Shown: positions 8,098-17,387, counted from the stretch's first letter. The stretch: 64,000 bases of DNA from RHKX01 sp963784885 (GCA_963784885.1 CAWATA010000005.1:124001-188000), one strand, 5' to 3'. Numbers and translations: made by a program. Notes: a model not told the origin generated them from the sequence alone.

Positions 8098-8763
8098 ATG
8101 GATCGAGAACCGGGATGGATCAGCAGGGCGACCTCGGGCGACGCGGCAGGGCCTCCGTCGCTGCTGGCGACCGTGGGCGGGTGGCTCGGGATCGCCGAGG
8201 CGACGCTTCCGTTCATCGCGTTCACGATCGTCTGGACGGCCACCGGCCGCGACATCCTGGTCGGCGGGATCGTCGCCGTCGGCATCAGCGCGACGCTCGC
8301 AGCCGCTCGTCTGCTGCGTCGGCAGACGACCCAGTTCGCGCTCTCCGGGGTGATCGGCGTCGCCTTCGGCGCCTTCGTCGCCTCGCGCACAGGCAAGGCC
8401 GAGGACTTCTTCCTCCCGGGAATCCTGATCAACGCCGCATCGGCGACCGCTTACCTGGTCTCGATCGCGGTCCGGCGTCCGCTGATCGGCCTGCTCGTCT
8501 CGGCCGTGACCGGCGAGGGCCCCGCCTGGTACCGCGACCCGGCGCGGCGCGGCGCCTACACCAAGGCGAGCTGGATCTGGGTCGGCCTCTTCTCCTTCCG
8601 GCTGTCGATCCAGCTCCCGCTCTACCTCTCCGGCCTCGTCGGCCCGCTCGCGGTCGCCAGGGTCGTGACCGGGATCCCGCTGTTCGCGCTCGGCGTCTGG
8701 CTCAGCTACATGCTGCTCCGCAACGCGCTGCCCGATCTCGAGACGAGAACCGAGCCGAGCTGA
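8098..8763 (+). CDS. DUF3159 family membrane protein
   Basis: A 221-residue protein with about six hydrophobic segments from residue 37 to 210 and the DUF3159-type features AFTIVWTATG near the N-terminus, GKAEDFFLPGIL in the middle and VTGEGPAWYRDPARRGAY before the last helices. The family is almost confined to Actinobacteria and has no known activity. A TAGCGT box ends 9 nt before the ATG, so the gene may have a very short or no leader. It is divergent from the GT-C-like gene. Confidence 0.85.
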   Translation: MDREPGWISRATSGDAAGPPSLLATVGGWLGIAEATLPFIAFTIVWTATGRDILVGGIVAVGISATLAAARLLRRQTTQFALSGVIGVAFGAFVASRTGKAEDFFLPGILINAASATAYLVSIAVRRPLIGLLVSAVTGEGPAWYRDPARRGAYTKASWIWVGLFSFRLSIQLPLYLSGLVGPLAVARVVTGIPLFALGVWLSYMLLRNALPDLETRTEPS

Positions 8764-8896
8764 TCGTCGGCGGCTCCGGGCGTGTATCCCCGCGCCGGTC
8801 CCTCGGTTGCCGCGCAACTTCCTGCTCACCCGCCGGTTAAAGGCGGACACTAGAGTTGTCGATCAATTCCAGACGATCCCAACGGAGAGACTCCCC

Positions 8897-10111
8897 TTGC
8901 ACGCCTTCCCCATCAGCCTTCCCGCCGGGCGGACCCTGACCGTCGCGCTCCTCGCGCTCCTCGCGCTCGCATTCGCGGCCACCGGCTCCGCCGATGCCGC
9001 CGTCAAGAAGGGACCGCGCGGCGGCTCCTTCTACGTACCTCCCAAGAAGCTTCCGAAGGGTCACGGCAAGGCCGTCTGGCAGCGCGAGGCGACGAAGCTC
9101 GTTCCGATCGCCGGCGCCAAGATCAACAAGGTCCTGCTCTACACCTCGCGCAGCCCGGAGGGCAAGCGGGTCGCCGTCTCGGGCTCCGTCAGCGTGCCGA
9201 AGGGCAAGGCGCCGAAGGGCGGCTGGCCGGTGATCAGCTGGGCGCACGGCACGACCGGCACCGCCGATTCATGCGCCCCGACCCGGATCCGCCCGTCCAG
9301 CGTCGTGGCCCCCTACGTCGCCTACGTCCATCCCCAGCTCGAGGACTGGATCAAGGCCGGCTACGCGGTCGTCGCGACCGACTACCAGGGGCTCGGCACG
9401 CCGGGACCGCATCCCTACCTCGTCGGCAAGGCGGAGGGCCGAAGCGTCGTCGACATGGTCTCCGCCGCCCGCCAGCTCGTCCCGAGCATCGGCAAGAAGT
9501 ACCTGATCGCCGGTCACTCGCAGGGCGGGCAGTCCTCGCTGTTCGCGGCCTCTCTCGCGGATGACTGGGCACCCGGACTGAAGCTCAAGGGCACGGTGTC
9601 CTACGCACCCGCCTCGCACCTGAAGACGCAGGCGGAGCTGCTCCCGTCGCTCACCTCGCCGAGCGGCCTGTCGGCGCTCGCGACGCTGATCCTGAAGGGC
9701 GCTTCGACGGTCACCGCGAAGATCAAGATCAACAAGCTGCTGACCCCCGGCGCAAGGGCGCTCTACCCCCAGACCGAGCAGACCTGCCTCCCCCAGCTCG
9801 CGGCGAGCGACAGCCTCGGTGGTCTCGCCCCGGCCGACCTGCTGAAGAAGAACGCCGACACCACGACCCTCTACGACGTCCTCGACGGGATGAACCCCGC
9901 GGTGGAGATCGGCCCGCCGGTCCTCCTCGCGCAGGGCACCGCCGACACGACGGTCTTCCCGTTCTTCACCGACCAGCTCAACGGCGAGCTCAACGACCTC
10001 GGCGACAACGTCGACTACCGGACCTACCCCGGCGTCAACCACGGCGCGATCGTCGCCGCGGCCGAGGACGACGCGCTCGACTTCTTCGAGCGACGGCTGC
10101 CCGCGAAGTAG
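8897..10111 (+). CDS. Secreted lipase-like alpha/beta hydrolase
   Basis: About 404 residues, starting at TTG 8897 with a GGAGAGA site 6 nt upstream. A signal peptide (hydrophobic run TLTVALLALLALAFAAT, cleavage near ADA-AV) is followed by an alpha/beta hydrolase: ISWAHGTTG, the Ser elbow GHSQGG, Asp near LLAQGTADTTV and His near YPGVNHGAI. The layout fits the secretory lipase (LIP) family, which hydrolyses extracellular acylglycerols or esters. It stands alone downstream of DUF3159 after a 133-nt gap. The stop is 16 nt from the convergent ABC-F gene. Confidence 0.85.
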   Translation: MHAFPISLPAGRTLTVALLALLALAFAATGSADAAVKKGPRGGSFYVPPKKLPKGHGKAVWQREATKLVPIAGAKINKVLLYTSRSPEGKRVAVSGSVSVPKGKAPKGGWPVISWAHGTTGTADSCAPTRIRPSSVVAPYVAYVHPQLEDWIKAGYAVVATDYQGLGTPGPHPYLVGKAEGRSVVDMVSAARQLVPSIGKKYLIAGHSQGGQSSLFAASLADDWAPGLKLKGTVSYAPASHLKTQAELLPSLTSPSGLSALATLILKGASTVTAKIKINKLLTPGARALYPQTEQTCLPQLAASDSLGGLAPADLLKKNADTTTLYDVLDGMNPAVEIGPPVLLAQGTADTTVFPFFTDQLNGELNDLGDNVDYRTYPGVNHGAIVAAAEDDALDFFERRLPAK

Positions 10112-10127
10112 ACGTCGGCCGGAGCGA

Positions 10128-12041
10128 TCAGCCCGGGGCGAGCGCACCCTCGGCCTGCTCGAGCCGGTCGTAGAGGTCCTGGACCGCCTGCCGGGCCGCC
10201 TCGTGACGCTCGCCGGCGCGCTGGGCTCGACCCGGGCTCGACCAGGCGGCGGGATCGGCGAGCTCGTCCTCGACCGCCCGCAGCTCAGCCTCGGCCCGCT
10301 CGATCTCGCGCTCGATCGTCGCGACCCTGCGGACCGCGTTCTTCGAAGGCCCCGACCGGCTCCGGCGCTCGCGACCGCCTCCGGGCGGCCCGGAGGCCGA
10401 ACGCTGCCGCTCGACGGCCCGCTCCCGCTCGCGAGCCTCCCGCTCGTCGCGGGCACGCTGATACTCAGCCCAGCCGCCGAGGTGGCTCTCGAGCCGGCCT
10501 TCCTCGCAGACGATCGTCCGCGTTCCGACTGCCTCGAGCAGCGCCCGGTCGTGGGAGACGAGGATGACCGCGCCCTCGAACTCGAGCAGCGCATCCTCGA
10601 GCGCTTCGCGGCTCTCGATGTCGAGATGGTTCGTCGGCTCGTCGAGGATCAGCACGTTCGCGCCCGACGCGACGAGGATCGCAAGCGATAGGCGCCGTTG
10701 CTCGCCGCCGGAGATGTCGTCGAGCCGCTTGTCGACCTCCGGGCCCGAGAACAGGAAGCCGCCGAGGAGGTCGCGGGCCTTCTGGCCGCTGAGGCCGGTG
10801 CCGCGCTGGACCGCGTCGAGGACGGTCCCGTCTCCGGCGGCCGAGTCGGCATGCTGGGAGAGATAGCCGATCTCGACGTTGTGACCGACGGCGATCTTGC
10901 CCGCGGCGGGCCGGCGGCGACCGGCGAGGACGTCGATCAGGGTGGTCTTGCCGGCGCCGTTCGGCCCGACGACGACGACGTGCTCGCCGCGCTCGATCCG
11001 CAGCGTCCCGGAGTCGACGAGGGTTCGGCCGGGCACCTCGATCCGCGCGTCCTCCATCTTCAGCACGAATCTCCCCGCCCGGACCGGTGGCGGGAACGAG
11101 AATCGCAGTGTCCTCTGATCCCGCGGATCGCGGACTGCCGCGTCGCGCTTGACCCGCTCGATCTGCTTCAGCCGCGACTGGGCCTGCCGAGCCTTGGTCG
11201 CCTTGTAGCGGAACCGCTCCACGAACCGCTCCATTCGCTCGATCTCAGCCTGCTGCCGCTCGATCGCCTTGCCGAGAGCGATTTCGCGCGCGGCCTGCTC
11301 CTTCCGCCACGCGTGCCAGGGCCCGGAGAAGTAGCGGGCGCGGCCGGCCTCGAGCTCGAGGACCGACGTGCCGACGGCCTCGAGGAACCAGCGGTCGTGG
11401 GCGACGAGGACGACGGCGGCGTCGAGATCGGTGAGGTAGCCCTCGAGCCATTCCAGCGAAGGGATGTCGAGGTGGTTGGTCGGCTCGTCGAGGAGCAGAA
11501 GCTCGGGCCGGGCGGCCAGGACGCGCGCCAGTGAGGCCCGCGTCAGCTCGCCTCCCGAGAACGTCCGCAACTCCCGCTCAGACTGCTCGGGCGCGAAGCC
11601 GAGCCCGCCGAGGACCGCGAGGACGTCGTCGCGCCAGCGGTAGCCGCCGGCGAGGTCGAGTCGCGCCTGGGCGTCGGCGTAGGCCTCCATGGTCTCGCTC
11701 GAATGGTCGCCGTCGGACATCGTCCGCTCGAGGCCTGCGAGTCGCTCCTCGAGCGCGATCACGTCGGCACGGCCGGAGAAGACGTAGTCGCCGAGGGTCG
11801 TCTCCGACTCCCGCGGCGGCCGCTGATCGTGCAGCGCCACGCGCGCGCCCTTCTCCAGCGACAGCCCACCGGCGTCCGGCGTCAGCTCGCCGGCGAGGAT
11901 TCGCAGCAGGGTCGACTTGCCGGCTCCGTTGCGCCCGGACAGCGTCATCCGCTCGCGGCGCTCGAGCTTGAACGAGACGTCGTCGAACAGGGGCATTCCA
12001 CCGACGTGGATCCCGAGGTTGGATGCGATCGCCACGGCCAT
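10128..12041 (-). CDS. ABC-F family ATPase (translation factor/ribosome-protection type)
   Basis: About 637 residues with two nucleotide-binding domains and no membrane segments. Domain 1 has GRNGAGKST and FSGGE, domain 2 has GPNGAGKTT and ISGGEQRR, and each ends in DEPTNHLDI. A charged linker at about residues 250-310 (ERMERFVERFRYKATKARQA) links the domains, and a basic coiled-coil tail (about residues 540-637) resembles Uup-type C-termini. ABC-F proteins bind the ribosomal E-site and modulate translation or give antibiotic protection; which role applies here is not evident. ATG 12041 is chosen because the domain starts immediately after it. Confidence 0.9.
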   Translation of the reverse strand: MAVAIASNLGIHVGGMPLFDDVSFKLERRERMTLSGRNGAGKSTLLRILAGELTPDAGGLSLEKGARVALHDQRPPRESETTLGDYVFSGRADVIALEERLAGLERTMSDGDHSSETMEAYADAQARLDLAGGYRWRDDVLAVLGGLGFAPEQSERELRTFSGGELTRASLARVLAARPELLLLDEPTNHLDIPSLEWLEGYLTDLDAAVVLVAHDRWFLEAVGTSVLELEAGRARYFSGPWHAWRKEQAAREIALGKAIERQQAEIERMERFVERFRYKATKARQAQSRLKQIERVKRDAAVRDPRDQRTLRFSFPPPVRAGRFVLKMEDARIEVPGRTLVDSGTLRIERGEHVVVVGPNGAGKTTLIDVLAGRRRPAAGKIAVGHNVEIGYLSQHADSAAGDGTVLDAVQRGTGLSGQKARDLLGGFLFSGPEVDKRLDDISGGEQRRLSLAILVASGANVLILDEPTNHLDIESREALEDALLEFEGAVILVSHDRALLEAVGTRTIVCEEGRLESHLGGWAEYQRARDEREARERERAVERQRSASGPPGGGRERRSRSGPSKNAVRRVATIEREIERAEAELRAVEDELADPAAWSSPGRAQRAGERHEAARQAVQDLYDRLEQAEGALAPG

Positions 12042-12267
12042 CGCCCGCTGAAGATACGGACCCGCGGCGCGACCGGCGCGGCTGCGAGGGCGCGGCGTGC
12101 TCGACGAGCGGCTCACGAGATCCCTCCAAGTGGCGGCGCTGCGGCGGTCGTCGCTGCACGCCGAGACCGACCCCGCGGTGCTCTCCCAGACTTCGACGAT
12201 CGGAGCCCTGCTCGCGAGGCGCCGATCGCCGGCGCGCCGGGCTAATGGACGTCGCGTGAGCCGCCGA

Positions 12268-12273
12268 TAGGGT
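12268..12273 (+). promoter_or_regulatory. -10 box TAGGGT for a leaderless transcript
   Basis: TAGGGT ends exactly 7 nt before the ATG at 12281 and no ribosome-binding site precedes that ATG. The same box and spacing recur at 51020 and 22444, which is the pattern of leaderless actinobacterial genes. Confidence 0.55.
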
Positions 12274-12280
12274 CCTCGAC

Positions 12281-13135
12281 ATGGGTCGGATCAAGCGAGG
12301 TTGGGGGCTCACGAAGAAGAGCTGGGGGCTTCTGACGGAGAACCGGGCGTTGCTGCGCTTTCCGCTGTACGGCGGGGTCGCGACGATCGTGATGGCGATC
12401 GTCGTCGTCGGCCCCGGCCTCTACCTGATCGACGACGGCGAGATCGCGCCCGGCGCGCCGCTGGTCGTGGTGGGCCTCTACCTGCTGGCGCTGATCGGCA
12501 CCTACTACAGCGTCGGCCTCGCTGCCTGCGCCGACATGATCTTCCACGGTCACGACGCCGGCTTTTCCGACGGAACGGCGGTCGCCCGCAGTCGCTTCGG
12601 CAAGATCGCCGGCTGGGCGCTCGTCGCGACGGTGATCGCGACGATCGTCGGCCTCCTCGAAGGCAGAGGCGGACTCGCCGGCGCGATCGCCGGCCGATTC
12701 CTCCAGCTCGGCTGGTCGCTGATCACGTTCCTCGCCGTGCCGGTCATCGCGCTCGAGGGGACCGGTCCGGTCGAGACGCTGAAGCGCTCGGCGGGTCTCT
12801 TCCGCGAGCGCTGGGGCGAGCAGATCACGGGCAACGTCGCCATCGGCGGCATCGTCTCGCTGATCGTGCTGCTTCCGGCGACCGTCCTGATCGTCGCCGG
12901 CGTCGCGCTGTGGGCCTCCAGCGGCGTCGGCGGAGCCGCGCTCGTGGCCGTCGGAGTGATCGGCTTCGCCGTCGGGATGCTGATCCAGTCGGCGCTCTCG
13001 GGCATCTTCGGCGTCGCGCTCTACCGCTACGCCCTGGAGGGCGAGACCGTCGGCGGCTTCACCCCGGACGAGCTCGAGTCGGCGGTACGGCGCAAGGGCG
13101 GTGCCGCCGCCGGCGCCGACCCAGCCACGATCTGA
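12281..13135 (+). CDS. DUF6159-like integral membrane protein
   Basis: A 284-residue protein with about five or six hydrophobic segments (near 30-55, 62-85, 107-127, 140-165, 190-215 and 218-245). Its cytoplasmic N-terminus MGRIKRGWGLTKKSWGLL and the pattern LKRSAGLFRERWGEQI before the later helices match DUF6159-type proteins. No enzymatic residues are recognisable. It is single-gene, probably leaderless, and convergent with the universal stress protein pair that ends 9 nt downstream. Confidence 0.7.
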   Translation: MGRIKRGWGLTKKSWGLLTENRALLRFPLYGGVATIVMAIVVVGPGLYLIDDGEIAPGAPLVVVGLYLLALIGTYYSVGLAACADMIFHGHDAGFSDGTAVARSRFGKIAGWALVATVIATIVGLLEGRGGLAGAIAGRFLQLGWSLITFLAVPVIALEGTGPVETLKRSAGLFRERWGEQITGNVAIGGIVSLIVLLPATVLIVAGVALWASSGVGGAALVAVGVIGFAVGMLIQSALSGIFGVALYRYALEGETVGGFTPDELESAVRRKGGAAAGADPATI

Positions 13136-13144
13136 GCCCGAGGG

Positions 13145-14017
13145 TCAGTCGGCGAGGCCGGTGCTCGCGTCGGCCGCGGCCGGGCCGTCACCGACGATTC
13201 TCGCCTCGCGGTCCGCGGCGCTGCGCGGAACGATCACGACCGGGCACGGCGCGGTCCGCAGGACCTCCCGGGAGACCCCGCCGAGCAGGACGGTCCGGAT
13301 CGGGCCGTAGTCGCGAGAGCCGAGCACGAGCATGTCCAGCTCGACACCCTGATCCGCGAGCGCAGCCGGTGCGTCCCCCGTCAGCACCCGCCACTCGACC
13401 GCGACGTCGCCGCAACGGCGCGACGCTTCCGACAGCTCCAGCTCCATGCGCTCCGCGCCATCTGCCCCTTCGGGAGCGACTCCGATCAGCCGCAGCGATG
13501 CGTCCGATCCCCGGGCCAGGTCCTTCGCCACCTCCAGCGCCAGCTTCGACTCCTCGCCGCCGTCGTAGCCGACGCCGACGATCCCGAGGCCGGGATGGAC
13601 GCCTCCCGCGTAGCCCTTGGGCGCGATCGCGATCGCACACGGCGACCCACCGAGGAGTCGCTCGCCGACGCTGCCGGCGAACACCCGCCCGATCTGACCG
13701 CGGTGAGTCGACCCGAGCACGATCATCGCTGCGCCCTCGTTCGCGGCGATCTGCTGCAGAGCGGCCGGGGCGGAGTCGCTCGCGGTCCGGCGGGTGAACT
13801 CGCGGTGCCCGAGGTAATCGACGGCCTTGCGGCCCATCTCAGCGAAGTAGTTCTGCTGGTACTCCCAGTAGCCGCCCGAGTCGCCGACCGGCGGGGCGTT
13901 CTCGTCGACGACGGCGAGGATCAGCTCGAGCCCCGACGCCGACCGGATCCGCTCGGCGAGATGAAGGGCGTCGTAAGCCTCCTCGCTGCCATCGAAACCG
14001 ACGATGACGCCGCTCAT
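13145..14017 (-). CDS. Universal stress protein with two UspA domains
   Basis: A 290-residue tandem UspA protein. Domain 1 is residues 1-145 (IVGFDGSEEAYDAL; nucleotide-binding loop GSTHRGQIGRVFAGSVGERL) and domain 2 is residues 155-270 (GVGYDGGEESKLAL; GSRDYGPIRTVLLGGVSREV). Both loops keep the G-x2-G-x9-G-(S) ATP-binding pattern, so ATP binding is expected in each half. It overlaps the upstream single-domain Usp gene by 4 nt (ATGA), so the two stress proteins are co-expressed. Confidence 0.92.
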   Translation of the reverse strand: MSGVIVGFDGSEEAYDALHLAERIRSASGLELILAVVDENAPPVGDSGGYWEYQQNYFAEMGRKAVDYLGHREFTRRTASDSAPAALQQIAANEGAAMIVLGSTHRGQIGRVFAGSVGERLLGGSPCAIAIAPKGYAGGVHPGLGIVGVGYDGGEESKLALEVAKDLARGSDASLRLIGVAPEGADGAERMELELSEASRRCGDVAVEWRVLTGDAPAALADQGVELDMLVLGSRDYGPIRTVLLGGVSREVLRTAPCPVVIVPRSAADREARIVGDGPAAADASTGLAD

Positions 14018-14454
14018 CGGTCAGCCCCTCCCGCTCGATCGGGAACGCAGAGCACCGGGCAGGAAGCCAGATGCAGGAGCTTCTGGGTGACGCTTCCGAG
14101 GACGAGGCCGGCGAGCGCCGAATGCCCGCGGGTCCCGACGACGATCAGATCCGCCCCGGTCTGATCGGCGAGGTCGGCGATCGACCGGGCCGGGCCACCG
14201 AGGACGATCGGCTCGAGGCGCACGTCGGCGTCGATACCGGCTCCTCGGAGGTCCGCAGCCTGCCCTTCGAGCTTCTCCTCCACCGCCGGCTCGTCGGCGT
14301 GCAGCGGGGCCATGGCGCCCTTCGCGGCGATCCGCTCGACGACGTGGCAGAGCACGATGGCCGCTCCGTCCCGCTGCGCCACCGAGGTGGCCTCGGCGAG
14401 GGCGCGATCCGCGCCCTCCGACCCGTCGATCCCTACGACGATCTTGCTCGACAT
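14014..14454 (-). CDS. Universal stress protein, single UspA domain
   Basis: A 146-residue UspA protein: N-terminal VVGIDGSEGADRAL and ATP-loop GTRGHSALAGLVLGSVTQKL, then SCPVLCVPD at the C-terminus. It is the promoter-proximal member of the two-gene stress operon. No CRP/Fnr or DosR-type box is evident in the 150 nt upstream. Confidence 0.92.
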   Translation of the reverse strand: MSSKIVVGIDGSEGADRALAEATSVAQRDGAAIVLCHVVERIAAKGAMAPLHADEPAVEEKLEGQAADLRGAGIDADVRLEPIVLGGPARSIADLADQTGADLIVVGTRGHSALAGLVLGSVTQKLLHLASCPVLCVPDRAGGADR

Positions 14455-14605
14455 CCGACCTGATTCCCTTTGCGTTCGACGTCAATGATGATTCCGGCGC
14501 CGGGATCGGCGGGCATCCGGGCCCGTCGCTCTACTGTCGAGGTAGGCGACACGACGCCGCGTCCGTAGAAAGCGCGGAGGGCGAGAAACCGGCGTTTCGG
14601 CTTCA

Positions 14606-15064
14606 TCAGTGGCTTCGGCGCTGCCAGTGCAGGTCTGAGGTGGACCGCGTCCCGGCAACGACGACGGGTTGTGTTCGCAGGGTCAGCCGATCGCCCTCGA
14701 GCTCGTACCCGCGACGCTTCTCCATCCCCGCCTGGTCGGGGTGCAGCGCCTGCTCGACGTGATGAAGGACGGTTCCGGGCTCGGGCACCGAGAACGTACC
14801 GGCGTATGCGATGTAGGTCCCGTAGGCGGCGGCGCGGAGAGCTTCGTCGCCGGCCTCGAGGTCACGAGAGCCGAACCGGTCTCGGCCGTCGTGAGCGATC
14901 TGGACCGCCATCCGCCCGGACGGGAGGTAGATCAGGTCTCCTCGAGGTGCGCTGCCTCCTGGAGCGGTCCGCTCGCCGGCAGCCGTCCGGCCCGTCCAGC
15001 CGACGAGCCGCCAGTGACCGATCAGGCCGGCGGCGTCCTCCGACAGGCCGGAGAGCGGGTCCAC
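14606..15064 (-). CDS. Lipocalin-like domain protein
   Basis: A 152-residue protein starting at GTG 15064. It has the lipocalin-like pattern LIGHWRLVGW near the start, LIYLPSGRMAVQI in the middle, and YIAYAGTFSV, GTVLHHVEQALHP and LTLRTQPV later, forming a small beta-barrel. There is no signal peptide, so it should be cytosolic. The function is unknown; small-ligand binding is inferred from fold. It lies 8 nt after the SDR gene and is cotranscribed with it. Confidence 0.7.
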   Translation of the reverse strand: MDPLSGLSEDAAGLIGHWRLVGWTGRTAAGERTAPGGSAPRGDLIYLPSGRMAVQIAHDGRDRFGSRDLEAGDEALRAAAYGTYIAYAGTFSVPEPGTVLHHVEQALHPDQAGMEKRRGYELEGDRLTLRTQPVVVAGTRSTSDLHWQRRSH

Positions 15065-15072
15065 AGCGACCG

Positions 15073-15927
15073 TCAGCCGCGGCCGGGCTTCGGGAACTGG
15101 GTCGCGTTGAAGCGGTCCCAGATCCGGTCCGGCATCAGGTGGCTCTGCCCGATCAGCAGTGTCGCCGAGGGGGTGACGTGGTAGCGCGTGCGGGGTCGCT
15201 TCGCGGCGATCGCCTTCTCGATCACCTTCGCGACGTCGTCGGCCTCGCCCCCGAGCAGCTTCAGCGGTCCCTTCTCGTACGCCTCCCGGGTGGCCTGACC
15301 GACCTTCCGATTGAACTCGCCGTAGACGTCGTCGGCGCCACCGGCCTGCTCGAGCGAGGCGACCGCGGCCTTGTCGAACTCGGTCCGGATCGCGCCCGGC
15401 TGGATCACGACGACATCGATGCCGAATCCCTCGACCTCGAAGCGGAGGGCGTCCGAGAGCGCCTCGACCGCGTACTTCGTCGCGTGATAGGCCCCGCCGC
15501 CCGGGAAGGTGAAGTTCGCCCCCATCGAGCTGATGTTCACGACCCGGCCGAAGCCGCGCCGGCGCATCCCCGGGAGGACGAGCTGCGTCATCCGGACGAG
15601 GCCGAAGACGTTCGTCTCGAACTGCCGTCGCAGGGCGTCCATCGCGAGCGTCTCGACCGCACCTGACTGCGAGTAGCCGGCGTTGTTGACGAGGGCGTCG
15701 ACGCCACCGGCCTCCTCGTCGATCCGGGTGACGGCCGCCTCCATCGAGGCCTCGTCGGTGACGTCGAGCGCGAGCGTCCTGCAGCCTTTCGCCTCGAGGT
15801 CGGCGACCGCCTCGAGCTTGCGCGCCGTCGCGTAGACGGTGTGCCCGGCCGCGGCGAGGCGCTCGGCCGCCGCCCGGCCGATCCCGGTCGAACAGCCGGT
15901 GATCAGGATCGTCAGGTTCTCGGGCAT
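15073..15927 (-). CDS. Short-chain dehydrogenase/reductase
   Basis: A 284-residue classical SDR: cofactor motif TGCSTGIG at about 11-18, NNAG at about 80-83, catalytic Ser in NISSMGA at about 130 and YHATK (Tyr-x3-Lys) at about 146-150. The segment after YxxxK (ALSDALRFEVEGFGIDVVVIQPGAIRTEF) resembles the retinol/steroid dehydrogenase-like SDRs, though the substrate is unknown. It is first in a two-gene operon with the lipocalin-like protein, which may bind the same hydrophobic substrate (inference). Confidence 0.88.
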   Translation of the reverse strand: MPENLTILITGCSTGIGRAAAERLAAAGHTVYATARKLEAVADLEAKGCRTLALDVTDEASMEAAVTRIDEEAGGVDALVNNAGYSQSGAVETLAMDALRRQFETNVFGLVRMTQLVLPGMRRRGFGRVVNISSMGANFTFPGGGAYHATKYAVEALSDALRFEVEGFGIDVVVIQPGAIRTEFDKAAVASLEQAGGADDVYGEFNRKVGQATREAYEKGPLKLLGGEADDVAKVIEKAIAAKRPRTRYHVTPSATLLIGQSHLMPDRIWDRFNATQFPKPGRG

Positions 15928-16021
15928 CTCGCGGCTCCTTGGTCGATTGCGGCCGATCGGTCGGCCCCAGACTACGAGGCGCCGCCGCTCGGCGGCGCCC
16001 GCAGGCGAGCGGATCGCCGCC

Positions 16022-16846
16022 TCAACGGCGGATCGTCACCGGGGTGCCGAGCACGACGCCCTCGATCAGCGCGCGCAGGTCGGAGTCGCTGCTGTGGACG
16101 CAGCCGGTCGAGTTCGCCTCGCCGAGCGGCTCGGAGGTGCCGTGGATCGCGATCCGGTCGCCCCCCGTCCAGCCGGCGGGCAGGTTCGGCTGGGTGGCGC
16201 TGAGCGCGATCGCGCAGCAGCCGTAGACGGGGTTGAGGCCGCCCTCGATCTCGTCGGTGATCGAGAAGCGGCCGGTCGGCGTCGGGGTCCCGGGGCCGCC
16301 GATACCGACCGCCCAGCGACGCTCGACCTCGCCGTTGCGGGAGAGCTCTCCCCGCATCTCCGAGAGGTCGATGACGATCGACTGGCCGACGCTGCCGGAG
16401 GCCAGACCCGGGCCGCGGGCGCGAACCCAGGCGAGCTTCCCGTTCGGCCGGAGCTGCGTCGGAACGCCCGCCCAGGGGCCGCGGCGCTCGAGCACGGTGA
16501 GGACTGTCGGCGAGCCGAACTCGGTCCGGTCGCCGACCCTGTCGATGACCGTGCCGCCGGGGCCGTCGCGCAGCGCCACGGTCGCGCCGGTGCGGACGGT
16601 GAGGACCGTCGTGTCGGGCTCGCGCTGGACCCGCTTCGCCGAGGCGAGCACGCTCTGCGGTGCGCCGGCGGCGCGGGTAGGACGGGTTCCGGCGGCCTTC
16701 GCGGGCGGCGGCGGCGGCGCGGCCTGCGCGACCGCGACCCGCCCGGTGCCGCCGTCGCTGAGGCCGAGCGAGAGTGCGAGCAGCGCCGCTGCCGCGAGCA
16801 GCGCACCGGTGAGCAGCGGCAGGCCCGAGTGGCTGATCCGATCCAT
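16022..16846 (-). CDS. L,D-transpeptidase (YkuD domain), secreted or membrane-anchored
   Basis: A 274-residue protein with an N-terminal membrane segment (about residues 9-30) and an Ala/Pro-rich linker. An SH3-like beta region lies at about 70-135, and a C-terminal YkuD domain includes TPTGRFSI, the conserved His in IAIHGTSEP and the catalytic Cys in STGCVHSSDSDL. YkuD enzymes make 3-3 peptidoglycan cross-links or attach proteins to the wall outside the membrane. An unusual GCC pair (CCAIAL) sits between the two motifs. It stands alone and is divergent from the cold-shock gene. Confidence 0.9.
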   Translation of the reverse strand: MDRISHSGLPLLTGALLAAAALLALSLGLSDGGTGRVAVAQAAPPPPPAKAAGTRPTRAAGAPQSVLASAKRVQREPDTTVLTVRTGATVALRDGPGGTVIDRVGDRTEFGSPTVLTVLERRGPWAGVPTQLRPNGKLAWVRARGPGLASGSVGQSIVIDLSEMRGELSRNGEVERRWAVGIGGPGTPTPTGRFSITDEIEGGLNPVYGCCAIALSATQPNLPAGWTGGDRIAIHGTSEPLGEANSTGCVHSSDSDLRALIEGVVLGTPVTIRR

Positions 16847-17030
16847 CTGAATCCGCTTCGGAACGCCGGCCTGGGAGCTGCAGCCGGAGCCCTTCGGGTG
16901 GACGACGGTCCGCCGCGCGCGGGAGGAAGCCGGCGGCGCTGACGACCCGGCTGCCGCAGGGAGCCGTCGCCGGGAGGCGGCTATCCGTATCGTGCATGGT
17001 GCGCCGGCCGCTGTGGTCGGCTTTTACAAG

Positions 17031-17045
17031 GCTTGTTTTTTTGGA
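17031..17045. promoter_or_regulatory. AT-rich island upstream of the cold-shock gene
   Basis: A small palindrome (ACAAG-G-CTTGT) runs directly into a tract of seven to eight T, a rare composition in this GC-rich window. It lies about 70 nt before the cspA-like start, inside a leader long enough for cold-responsive RNA folding. It could be a promoter-proximal UP element, a small terminator or a leader structure; the sequence alone does not decide. Confidence 0.3.
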
Positions 17046-17111
17046 TGAGTAGGTGCCGAGCGCATTGCTCCTCATAAGGACCGGCATCGAATCCCCAAGG
17101 AGGGAACTCAT

Positions 17112-17309
17112 ATGGCTAACGGAACCGTGAAGTGGTTCAACGACGACAAGGGCTACGGCTTCATCGAGGTCGAGGGCGGCGGCAAGGACGCGTTCGTCCA
17201 CGTCAACGGCCTCGCCCCGGGCACCCGGATCGCCGAGGGCGACAAGGTCACGTTCGACCTTGAAGAGGGCCAGAAGGGCCCGCAGGCTGCGAACGTAACC
17301 GTCGCCTAG
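17112..17309 (+). CDS. cspA: Cold-shock protein (CspA family)
   Basis: A 65-residue single cold-shock domain with the RNP-1 motif KGYGFIEV and RNP-2-like DAFVHV, preceded by [11 protein letters not shown]. It binds single-stranded nucleic acid as an RNA chaperone. A strong site, AAGGAGGG, lies 7 nt before the ATG, and the gene ends in a strong terminator hairpin. The 5' region of more than 100 nt with an AT-rich island suggests a structured leader, as for other csp genes. Confidence 0.95.
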   Translation: MANGTVKWFNDDKGYGFIEVEGGGKDAFVHVNGLAPGTRIAEGDKVTFDLEEGQKGPQAANVTVA

Positions 17310-17332
17310 CGACACCTCAGCCGACTGACGGG

Positions 17333-17360
17333 AGGCCGGGCCGCGCGAGCGGTCCGGCCT
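17333..17360 (+). terminator. Terminator hairpin downstream of cspA
   Basis: A 12-bp stem, AGGCCGGGCCGC pairing with GCGGTCCGGCCT (one G-U), closes a GCGA loop and is followed by a T-containing tail (TCGTCGTTCT). It lies 23 nt after the cspA stop and before the convergent YcaQ-like gene, so it may serve both. Confidence 0.8.
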
Positions 17361-17387
17361 TCGTCGTTCTCGGGCGGTTCACGGGGC

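Noticed and set aside
6647..8353. A 568-codon open frame on the plus strand
   Set aside because: It is antisense to the membrane protein gene, whose hydrophobic helices and divergent neighbour are convincing.
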